In this document: in pieces, positions 1-5,332 of the stretch | Numbering within the stretch: the stretch's first letter is position 1 | How the letters are laid out: each line of letters begins with the position of its first letter | Source: Pseudomonadota bacterium | GTDB lineage: Bacteria > Pseudomonadota > Gammaproteobacteria > Burkholderiales > Burkholderiaceae | NCBI GenBank assembly: GCA_021783435.1 | Contig: JAJXUC010000160.1 | Span: forward strand, 1-8,695 | Direction: 5' to 3' | Length of the DNA: 8,695 nucleotides | Notes under the pieces: generated by a model | The model's database searches: none | What the model was told of the DNA's origin: nothing | Seen by the model: only the letters and a program-made list of their open reading frames with translations | Position numbers and translations under genes: made by a program

Positions 1-192
1 CAGGGCCTGCGCGGCGTCCACAATCTGCGCCCCGGCAGCTTCGTAGTCGGCATCCACGGCGCCAGCGGCCACGCCCGCGCCGGCCTGCACCAGCACCGCA
101 TGCCCCTGGGCCACAAGCTTCTTGACGGTCTCGGGGGTGGCCGCCACCCTGGCCTCTCCCGCCAGACTCTCTGCCGGAACTCCAATGCGCAT
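1..192 (-). CDS. pntA: NAD(P) transhydrogenase subunit alpha, N-terminal fragment (runs off the window)
   Basis: Only the first 64 codons are present; the rest lies beyond the left edge. The protein begins MRIGVPAESLAGEARVAATP, followed by ETVKKLVAQGHAVLVQAGAG, which closely matches the start of E. coli PntA (MRIG-P-E-L---TRVAATP-TV--L). This is the NAD(H)-binding domain I of the membrane transhydrogenase, which uses the proton gradient to reduce NADP+ with NADH and so supplies NADPH. The related alanine dehydrogenases share this fold, but they usually read VALTP or VGLTP where this protein has VAATP. The ATG is preceded at good spacing by GAGGAGAAGG on the minus strand. In Burkholderiales the alpha subunit is often split into two genes (PntAA and PntAB); the fragment cannot show which form this is. 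The DUF3579 gene lies 123 bases upstream on the same strand, so co-transcription is possible. Confidence 0.86.
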   Translation of the reverse strand, partial: MRIGVPAESLAGEARVAATPETVKKLVAQGHAVLVQAGAGVAAGAVDADYEAAGAQIVDAAQAL

Positions 193-315
193 GAATCCTT
201 CTCCTCAACAAATAGGTGACTTGACCGCCGGTCGCGTGATCGCAGCGGCACGCTGGTGTTCGTTATTGCACCCGCACGGATGGGCGAGCGGAGATCGGTG
301 ATGGAGCGCGGGGCT

Positions 316-711
316 CTAGGCCGCGCGCAAACCGGAGGCCTTGATGATCTCCAGATCGCGGGCTGGCGCTTCTGGCTGGGACGCGATGTCCAGGATGCAG
401 GCCTCGGCTGTTTCGAGGTTGTTGTCCCGGGCGAAATTCAGCACGAAGGCATAGGCCATGGGCTCGATGTCGGCCAAGGCGCGGCTGAGCACAATCGAAC
501 GGACGCCGTCAACCAGGGTCGGCATGCAATAGGGCGAGTAACAAAGGTGTTCTTCCTGATGCGCGTGGGCGGCGTGCCGGAACTGGGCCATCACCCCGGC
601 CAGACGCTCGGCCCAATCGCTGGGACGGAACAGACGGCCTTCGTGAGTGCGGCCGAGAATCAGAATTTCACCGGGTTTCAGGACGCGCTGAACAACCACC
701 GAATCGAGCAT
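316..711 (-). CDS. DUF3579 family protein
   Basis: A 131-residue soluble protein with no signal peptide or membrane segment. It matches my memory of the DUF3579 family, a small uncharacterised group found mainly in betaproteobacteria. The diagnostic stretches are GEILILGRTHEGRLFRPSDW (residues 14-33) continuing into AERLAGVM, then YSPYCMPT (58-65), IEPMAYAFVLNFARDNNLE (82-100) and EACIL (103-107). The C-terminal 20 residues look variable. No biochemical function is known to me and none is proposed. The ATG start at 711 has only a weak Shine-Dalgarno, so a slightly later start is possible, but the conserved block begins at about residue 12 and is kept either way. It lies between the methyltransferase (206 bases upstream) and pntA (123 bases downstream), all on the minus strand. 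A weak candidate promoter lies upstream at 742-771. Confidence 0.8.
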   Translation of the reverse strand: MLDSVVVQRVLKPGEILILGRTHEGRLFRPSDWAERLAGVMAQFRHAAHAHQEEHLCYSPYCMPTLVDGVRSIVLSRALADIEPMAYAFVLNFARDNNLETAEACILDIASQPEAPARDLEIIKASGLRAA

Positions 712-741
712 GGCAAGAATCTTGAATATTGCGATGCATCA

Positions 742-771
742 ATTTTGCCGTGTTGCGGCGCATCATGGCAA
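742..771 (-). promoter_or_regulatory. Possible sigma70-type promoter for the DUF3579 gene
   Basis: Reading the minus strand, TTGCCA (766-771) resembles a -35 box (5 of 6 consensus bases) and CAAAAT (742-747) a -10 box (4 of 6). They are 18 bases apart and lie about 30 bases upstream of the DUF3579 start codon. This segment is more AT-rich than its surroundings. The boxes also sit in a loose inverted repeat, TTTGCC (744-749) against GGCAAA (767-772). The match is weak and unproven. Confidence 0.25.
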
Positions 772-917
772 ACCCTAATTCGTAAGTTTTTGAACAATCC
801 GCCGAACCAAGGGCAGCCGTAGTCTTGAACGACGGCCTGTTCGCCAATTCATGCGATGGTGTGCGTGATTTCGGCCGAACACTCGAATGAAATATTTCGG
901 TGGATTGGTGGGTCTTG

Positions 918-1556
918 TCAGCGCTTACGCGCCACGGCATCGATCAGGGCCGAGCGTCCCGCGTGGCCGTTGCCCTCGGCGAGATCGTCCTCGTATTCGC
1001 GCATCATGAGCCATTCGGCCTGGGGCAGCAGTTCACGCACCAGCGCCTCGGTGTACAGGTGCTCCAGCTTGCCCGGCCCGCCGGTGCGGTAGTCGAGTTG
1101 TTTGGGGGTGTAGCCGTGGAGCAGGAGCAGGCCGCCGGGGGCAAGGGTCTGCCACATGCCGGCGAACATGCGCGAACGCATGGCGGGGTCGGCGAACTGC
1201 ACGAAGATGGCGGCCACGGCATCGTATGCGCCAGTTGTCCAGGCCCAATCGTCGACACCGGCAACCTGGAAATCCACGCGCGCACCGCGTTCGGCGGCCC
1301 AGCGCTGCGCCTTGTTGACGGCCACGGGCGAGAGGTCGAACGCGGTGACCGTGTGCCCCTGATCGGCGAGGAAGATGGCGTTGCGGCCCTCGCCGTCGGC
1401 CACGCTGAGCACGCGGCTGTGCGCAGGCATGCGGTGCGCTTCGCGGCGCAGAAAGGCGTTGGGCTGGTCGCCGAACAGGAGGCCGGGCTGGGAGAAGCGG
1501 GTGTCCCAGGTGGTGCGGGCGTCAGAGAAGCCGGGAGGGGTGGGGGATGTGCTCAT
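918..1556 (-). CDS. Class I SAM-dependent methyltransferase (TehB-like group)
   Basis: A 212-residue cytosolic Rossmann-fold methyltransferase. Motif I is VLSVADGEGRNAIFLA (residues 49-64), the acidic SAM-ribose contact is in FDLS (D74), and the post-motif loop is LAPGG (138-142). The entry motif WDTRFSQPGLLFGDQPNAFL (17-36) and the late stretches GYTPKQLDYRTGGP (148-161) and GNGHAGRSALI (195-205) are typical of small bacterial methyltransferases annotated as tellurite-resistance TehB-like or thiopurine methyltransferase-like. The substrate cannot be read from sequence. I chose the ATG at 1556; the frame also opens at a TTG at 1583, but the extra nine residues are not family-like. Neither start has a strong Shine-Dalgarno, which fits translational coupling to the OsmC-family gene ending 39 bases upstream. 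No convincing terminator follows the stop codon. Confidence 0.85.
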   Translation of the reverse strand: MSTSPTPPGFSDARTTWDTRFSQPGLLFGDQPNAFLRREAHRMPAHSRVLSVADGEGRNAIFLADQGHTVTAFDLSPVAVNKAQRWAAERGARVDFQVAGVDDWAWTTGAYDAVAAIFVQFADPAMRSRMFAGMWQTLAPGGLLLLHGYTPKQLDYRTGGPGKLEHLYTEALVRELLPQAEWLMMREYEDDLAEGNGHAGRSALIDAVARKR

Positions 1557-1595
1557 CGGGTTGAAATGGCCTGAGGCTTGCAATCGAAGCGGCCA

Positions 1596-2045
1596 TTATT
1601 GAAGTTTTTTCCCCTCGCCGTCGTAGACCGAGACCTCCATCGGAATGCCGGCGCGCACGCTCTGGCCCACGGTGCAGAATTCCTCGAACTGGCCGATGAT
1701 GCGGTCGAGGTGGTGCATGCTGGCCGCGGGCGCGCCTATGCGGATGTCGAGGTCGATGCGTAGCACGCGCAGGCGCCCGGCTTCGTTGCGGCCGATGTGC
1801 GCGCGGGCGGTGGTGGTGATGCCCCGCGGGTCGTTCTTGAACTTGGTGAGGGCGAAATGCAGGCTGGAACTCATGCAATTGCCCACGGCGGCGAGCAGCA
1901 GGTGTGCGGGCGAGGGCCCGGCGCCCTGGCCCAGTGGAGGCGGTTCGTCGGACAGCACATGCGGGACGACGGATGCGAATTCAATGTCGAATTGGTAGGC
2001 CTGTTTCTGGCGCAGGATGACGCTCGGCGTGTTTTCCTCGGGCAT
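1596..2045 (-). CDS. OsmC family protein (thiol-dependent peroxidase-like)
   Basis: A 149-residue OsmC/Ohr superfamily protein. The central helix carries GAGPSPAHLLLAAVGNCMSS (residues 41-60) with the first redox cysteine at C57; the second, C124, is in EEFCTVGQSVRAGIPMEV (121-138). The C57/C124 pair and its spacing match the catalytic dithiol of OsmC proteins, which reduce organic or inorganic peroxides in the cytosol. The TVGQ context after C124 differs from the CPVS of classical OsmC/Ohr and is closer to the YhfA-like branch, so the exact substrate is open. The start is the ATG at 2045, with GGAG seven bases upstream on the minus strand; an in-frame GTG at 2072 lacks comparable support. 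It is the first gene of a probable two-gene operon with the methyltransferase and is divergent from the PsiF-like gene. Confidence 0.9.
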   Translation of the reverse strand: MPEENTPSVILRQKQAYQFDIEFASVVPHVLSDEPPPLGQGAGPSPAHLLLAAVGNCMSSSLHFALTKFKNDPRGITTTARAHIGRNEAGRLRVLRIDLDIRIGAPAASMHHLDRIIGQFEEFCTVGQSVRAGIPMEVSVYDGEGKKLQ

Positions 2046-2411
2046 GACGCTCTCCGGCAATAGGGTGGTCACAGCTTACGCAAAGCCGCTGCCTCGTGGT
2101 TTGCGCCAGCGCAGAACCCGGATGCGGCATGGCGGGGGTGCCTGCCGATCACGGTGTGTTCCGGCGTAGTCCCGAGGCGACAAAATTCTTGCTCAAAATC
2201 AAGGACTTGGCGGCATGCCGGCAGACACGTCGCTGGGTGAGGACGGTTTGTGGCGCACAAGTCTCGGCAATCACGCTGGTGTAAGGTCAAGTGTCAGATA
2301 AGTTCTTGATTCTCCTGCATCAAATTCGACCAGGCACGTCCCTTGCGAAAGGTTGGACATTGTGAAGCCGGCCGGCTTCGCAATGTCCAACCTTTTCCAA
2401 GGAGTGAACAC
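2046..2411. other. Divergent intergenic region between the OsmC-family gene and the PsiF-like gene
   Basis: This 366-base stretch holds no protein I can support. It must carry promoters in both directions, but I found no convincing -35/-10 pair for either. Its visible structure is a TTGAT-N8-ATCAA inverted repeat (2306-2323) and the large palindrome at 2341-2402 described separately. A long minus-strand open frame crosses part of it but runs through the PsiF-like gene and is treated as spurious. Confidence 0.6.
2341..2402 (+). promoter_or_regulatory. 62-base near-perfect palindrome reaching into the Shine-Dalgarno of the PsiF-like gene
   Basis: Arms 2341-2371 and 2372-2402 are reverse complements at 28 of 31 positions. 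In RNA, two of the three exceptions are G-U pairs (G2347-U2396 and U2363-G2380), leaving one true mismatch (C2346 against C2397). The core GAAGCCGGCCGGCTTC is perfect. The right arm ends in CAAGG (2398-2402), which overlaps the Shine-Dalgarno AAGGAG at 2399-2404 and would pair with CCTTG at 2341-2345. If transcribed, this forms a hairpin of about 29 base pairs directly before the start codon at 2412. It could control translation, act as an RNase III site or mRNA stabiliser, or be a remnant of a small palindromic repeat element. No other copy is visible in the window. The palindrome is seen directly; the function is inferred. Confidence 0.7.
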
Positions 2412-2696
2412 ATGATTTCGACGACTTCGAGCCGAAAGAAGATGTCCCACGCTTTGCGCCCGCTTCTGGCGGCATGCATCCTCGCCGCCGCCGGCGGTGC
2501 TTCCGCATGGGCGGCCGATCCGGGTAACGCGCAGCCTCCGGGGGTGCCGCCGGGGGCCATGCAAGGCCAGGCTTCCGGCGGCGGTGGCGGCGCAGTCTCG
2601 GGCAACAAAGAAGCCACATGTGCCGCGCAGGCCAAGCAGCAGGGCCTGAAAGGGCAGCAGCGGCAGCAGTTCATCCAACAGTGCATGCAGGGCTGA
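2412..2696 (+). CDS. Small secreted protein with one PsiF-type repeat
   Basis: A 94-residue protein with a Sec-type signal peptide: charged start (RKK, 8-10; a second Met at 11), hydrophobic core LLAACILAAAGGA (18-30), and an AWA|AD cleavage site near residue 34. The mature part starts with a Pro/Gly-rich spacer (about 37-64), including GGGGG. It ends in one PsiF motif: C70-AAQAK, GLKGQQRQQF (78-87) and C91-M, matching the C-x(n)-A-x(n)-LKG-x2-R-x2-F-x3-C pattern of the PsiF repeat. E. coli PsiF is induced by phosphate starvation and has unknown function. The two cysteines could form a disulfide in the periplasm. The ATG at 2412 has AAGGAG seven bases upstream. An in-frame TTG at 2343 would start inside the palindrome and precede the signal peptide, so it is rejected. 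Tandem terminator hairpins follow, so the gene appears monocistronic. Confidence 0.78.
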   Translation: MISTTSSRKKMSHALRPLLAACILAAAGGASAWAADPGNAQPPGVPPGAMQGQASGGGGGAVSGNKEATCAAQAKQQGLKGQQRQQFIQQCMQG

Positions 2697-2724
2697 CCGC
2701 GCTGCATCCGGGAGTCTTTCAATG

Positions 2725-2740
2725 GCCCGCCTCGGCGGGC
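2725..2740 (+). terminator. First hairpin after the PsiF-like gene
   Basis: GCCCGC-CTCG-GCGGGC forms a perfect 6-bp GC stem with a 4-base loop, 28 bases after the stop codon. It is followed only by TT, so alone it is a weak terminator. It stands directly before a better one. Confidence 0.5.
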
Positions 2741-2743
2741 TTG

Positions 2744-2768
2744 GGCCACGCGTTGCGTGGCCATTTTT
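2744..2768 (+). terminator. Intrinsic terminator of the PsiF-like gene
   Basis: GGCCACGC-GTT-GCGTGGCC is a perfect 8-bp stem with a 3-base loop, followed by ATTTTT (2763-2768). This is a classical rho-independent terminator on the plus strand and isolates the PsiF-like gene from the signalling gene at 3043. Confidence 0.85.
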
Positions 2769-3042
2769 CTGGTTGAACAGGCGGAGGCCGCGCGGTCTGC
2801 GCTCCGGCGATGCGTCTCGCCGCGCACGGCAGCTGCTGCGCCATGGCCTGCCGTTCCACGGTTGCGCGTGTGCGAGACAGCCCAGCGGCATCGCGCCAAA
2901 AGCCAGTGCGAGGACCTTGGCGCGCCTCAAGTCAACGCAGGCATCTTTCGGTTCCTCGGGGACCCACGCGAATCAGGGGGCATGGCGGCAAACCGTAAAA
3001 AAGACATTGGCCCATCGGGTTTGACTCATCAATAATCAGGCC
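2769..3042. other. Leader region of the globin-GAF-EAL gene
   Basis: These 274 bases show no supported gene. Near the downstream end CAAACC (2989-2994) can pair with GGTTTG (3018-3023). CTCAAGTC at 2926-2933, followed by TTCGGTT at 2947-2953, faintly resembles a flagellar sigma28 promoter; see findings. No riboswitch consensus is convincing. Confidence 0.4.
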
Positions 3043-5154
3043 ATGACCGCCAACGCCGAGACTGCTTCAGATTTGGCGCAGGATTCTCCTGCCTATGGGG
3101 CGCGGGCGGCGGCCTTGTTGCAGGCTTTTGCCCCCGCACTGCTCGCGCAGGTGGATGGTTGGGTCGAGTCGCTCTACGCCGGTTTGCCGGGCGGCGACGG
3201 GTATGGCGCCTTGCTGGCGGCCTTGGGGCCGGACGACGGCGCGGTTTATCGGCAACGCCAGGCCGAGCATCAGCGCCTGCTGCTCGCGCCCGACACGCCC
3301 GGCGCGACGGCGGATGCGTCATCGCATCAGCTTGGCAGCATGCATGCGATGACCGGGGTGCGGGTGGCCTGGCTGGTGGAGTCCTATGGCGCTTGGCGGG
3401 ACGTCGTCAAGCAGGCGCTGTATGGTGACGCCCTGCAAGCCTATCGCGCCACGATCGAGGCGGCAGGGGACCTCATCGAGCAACGCATGCTGCGGGACCT
3501 GCACATTCAGACCCAGGCGCACGAAGAGGTGGAGCAGCGGCTGGCCGAGGCGCTCGCGCGCGTGGATGATCTGCTCCTGCAGGATCTGCATCCGCCCGAT
3601 CTCATCGCCGGTGCGCTCGATATTCTGGTCCGCCTGGACGGCATGGTCGCCGCCACGCTGGGGCGGCCGGACGCCGACGGCGCCTTCCAGTTCGAGGTGG
3701 TGCGCGGCGCTGGATTCGAGCGCTACGTGGAGCACGCGGCCAAGGGGCATGCGGCGCCCATCAGCATTCGCGCCGACGACCCCACCGGGGGCGGAGCCTC
3801 CGGCCGCGCCTGGCGCAGTGGCCAGGTGCAGCACACCGTGGCCTACGCCACCGATCCCGCCATCGACCCCTGGCGGGAAGATGCGTGCGAGCTTGGCATC
3901 CGCAGCGCGGTGGCCGTTCCACTGCTCGACGCCGACCGGCAGCCGGTGGCGCTGGTCGATCTGTACGCGGAGTGGCCCGGCTACTTCTCGACTCCGGCGC
4001 GGCGCACCCTGTTGACGCATCTGCAGCGCGCCCTGAGCCATGCGCTCTCGCGCAGCGTGGCCTCGACCCGGGTCATCCCCTACGAGACGCGCCGCCTCTA
4101 CCGCCAGTGGCTGGACGCGGGGGCGCTCGAGATGCATTTCCAGCCCGTGGTGGCGCTACGCAGCGGCAGGGTCGCGAAGTTCGAGGCGCTGGCGCGGCTG
4201 CGCGAGCCGGCAGGCGGTCGTCTGGTCGGCCCAGCCGAATTCCTACCCGCCTTCGATGCGCGCCAGCTGCTGCTCCTGTTCGAGCGTGGCCTGACGCAGG
4301 CTCTGGCCGCGCTGCGCATGTGGCGGCAACAGGGACTGGACGTCGGTGTGTCCATCAACCTGCCGCCGCATGGGCTGAGCGATCCGGCTTACGTGCAAGC
4401 CCTGCAGACGCAGCTGTATGCCACGGGCGTGCCGCCCGGGCGCCTGACCCTGGAATTGCTGGAGAGCGGAGAGCTGAGCGAGGCGGCATTGCGCGAGCCC
4501 TTGATGGCCAGGCTGCACAACCTGGGCGTGCTGCTTGCCGAGGACGATCTCGGTGCGGGCTACAGCTCGCTGCTGCGTCTGGACAGCATGGCTTTCAACG
4601 AGGTGAAGATCGACCAGGGTCTGGTGCGCCGCTCGGCCTTCGCACCGCAAAAGGCGCTCGACTTCATCCGCCACCTCACCCGCTTGAGCCAGGACCTGAA
4701 CATTCCGGTCACGGTGGAGGGCCTGGAAACGCGGGGCCTGATCGAGGCCGCCGCCATACTCGGCGCCGACTGCGGCCAGGGCTGGGGCATCGCACGCGCC
4801 ATGCCGGCCGCCGAGGTGCCCGCCTGGTCGCGGCGCTACGTGCTTGCGCTGGACCCCGAGCATCCACGCACCGCGCTGGGCAGCTATGCCGCCTATCTGC
4901 TGTGGGAGGCCCAGCTCGCGGCGCTGACGCCCTGGCCCGACCTGCTGGAGCGTTTCGTGCAAGTGCCCTCCGGCCTGGGCAACTACCTGCTGTCGCAGGA
5001 TTTGCTGGGAAGCGCGCTGGATTCGGCGCGGCAGCTGGTGCTGAACGCGGCGACACAGGGGCCAGCCAGCCAGGCCTACCGCCACGCGCGTCAAAAGCTG
5101 CGCATCCTGCTGGCAGCCCATGTGCGCCAAGCCAATGGCTTCCCCGTGGGTTGA
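3043..5154 (+). CDS. Globin-coupled GAF-EAL c-di-GMP phosphodiesterase
   Basis: A 703-residue soluble, multidomain sensor. Residues about 15-150 form a sensor globin: MHAMTGVRVAWLVESY (100-115) aligns with the haem-ligand region of E. coli DosC, making H101 the proximal His, and Y45 in ESLYAGL fits the B10 Tyr that contacts bound oxygen. A signalling helix (about 145-180) leads into a GAF domain (about 180-335, with GGGASGRAWRSGQ and IRSAVAVPLLD). The EAL domain (about 350-600) keeps the expected catalytic set: E381 in FEAL, N439 in SINL, E471 and E474 in LELLES, D501-D502 in EDDLGAGYSSL, K522 in VKID, E559 in VEGLET and Q579 in CGQGWG. Spacing agrees with active phosphodiesterases such as RocR, so hydrolysis of c-di-GMP to pGpG is likely. 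There is no GGDEF domain. Residues about 604-703 form an unassigned helical domain. The ATG at 3043 has only a weak Shine-Dalgarno (CAGG). Haem binding is inferred. Confidence 0.88.
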   Translation: MTANAETASDLAQDSPAYGARAAALLQAFAPALLAQVDGWVESLYAGLPGGDGYGALLAALGPDDGAVYRQRQAEHQRLLLAPDTPGATADASSHQLGSMHAMTGVRVAWLVESYGAWRDVVKQALYGDALQAYRATIEAAGDLIEQRMLRDLHIQTQAHEEVEQRLAEALARVDDLLLQDLHPPDLIAGALDILVRLDGMVAATLGRPDADGAFQFEVVRGAGFERYVEHAAKGHAAPISIRADDPTGGGASGRAWRSGQVQHTVAYATDPAIDPWREDACELGIRSAVAVPLLDADRQPVALVDLYAEWPGYFSTPARRTLLTHLQRALSHALSRSVASTRVIPYETRRLYRQWLDAGALEMHFQPVVALRSGRVAKFEALARLREPAGGRLVGPAEFLPAFDARQLLLLFERGLTQALAALRMWRQQGLDVGVSINLPPHGLSDPAYVQALQTQLYATGVPPGRLTLELLESGELSEAALREPLMARLHNLGVLLAEDDLGAGYSSLLRLDSMAFNEVKIDQGLVRRSAFAPQKALDFIRHLTRLSQDLNIPVTVEGLETRGLIEAAAILGADCGQGWGIARAMPAAEVPAWSRRYVLALDPEHPRTALGSYAAYLLWEAQLAALTPWPDLLERFVQVPSGLGNYLLSQDLLGSALDSARQLVLNAATQGPASQAYRHARQKLRILLAAHVRQANGFPVG

Positions 5155-5184
5155 GGCGATGGGGGAATTCGATTTCCGATCGAT

Positions 5185-5207
5185 TCATTGGAAAAGTCGG
5201 CCAATGA
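5185..5207. promoter_or_regulatory. Inverted repeat and possible promoter region upstream of cfa
   Basis: TCATTGG (5185-5191) and CCAATGA (5201-5207) form a perfect 7-bp inverted repeat with a 9-base spacer, 31 bases after the phosphodiesterase stop codon. CACAAT at 5231-5236 could be a -10 box, though no clear -35 precedes it at the right distance. The repeat has no T-run, so it looks more like an operator than a terminator. Function is inferred. Confidence 0.3.
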
Positions 5208-5291
5208 CTGCAAGCTGCGCGGCGATGGTGCACAATCGAAGCGCGTTTCGTGGCTCAGGCGCGCTGCAAGGCGCAGCCTGAATGCCTGCCT

Positions 5292-5308
5292 GTGCGGGGT
5301 TTCCGCAC
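5292..5308 (+). promoter_or_regulatory. Small hairpin in the cfa leader, before the Shine-Dalgarno
   Basis: GTGCGG-GGTTT-CCGCAC is a perfect 6-bp stem with a 5-base loop. It ends 11 bases before the strong Shine-Dalgarno GGAGG (5320-5324) of cfa. It may affect message stability or translation, or be chance in GC-rich DNA. Confidence 0.35.
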
Positions 5309-5332
5309 GACCAGCACACGGAGGAAAGCGTG

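Noticed and set aside
243..255. CAGCG-GCA-CGCTG hairpin between the DUF3579 gene and pntA
   Set aside because: A 5-bp stem without a T-run in the minus direction is not enough for a terminator in GC-rich DNA.
870..879. TTCGGCCGAA palindrome downstream of the methyltransferase gene
   Set aside because: It has too short a stem with no loop and no T-run on the minus strand, so it cannot be called a terminator.
2306..2323. TTGAT-N8-ATCAA, similar to an FNR/Anr box
   Set aside because: True FNR boxes have a 4-base spacer; here it is 8, so binding is unlikely.
2271..2930. Minus-strand open frame of 219 codons whose start resembles a signal peptide
   Set aside because: It runs antisense through the whole PsiF-like gene and its terminators, its composition is typical of a GC-rich shadow frame, and its tail is just the palindrome and leader read backwards.
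2981..3023. Possible c-di-GMP (GEMM-I) riboswitch before the phosphodiesterase gene
   Set aside because: A short GGCAAACC-like string is present, but the GNRA tetraloop, the conserved core and the second stem are missing.
3319..4137. Long minus-strand open frame inside the phosphodiesterase gene
   Set aside because: It is antisense to globin, GAF and EAL coding sequence that is clearly real. High GC content keeps the opposite frame open.
3885..5207. Plus-strand 440-codon frame overlapping the EAL region
   Set aside because: It is Arg/Gly/Ala-rich with no domain, in another frame of a gene with intact catalytic motifs.
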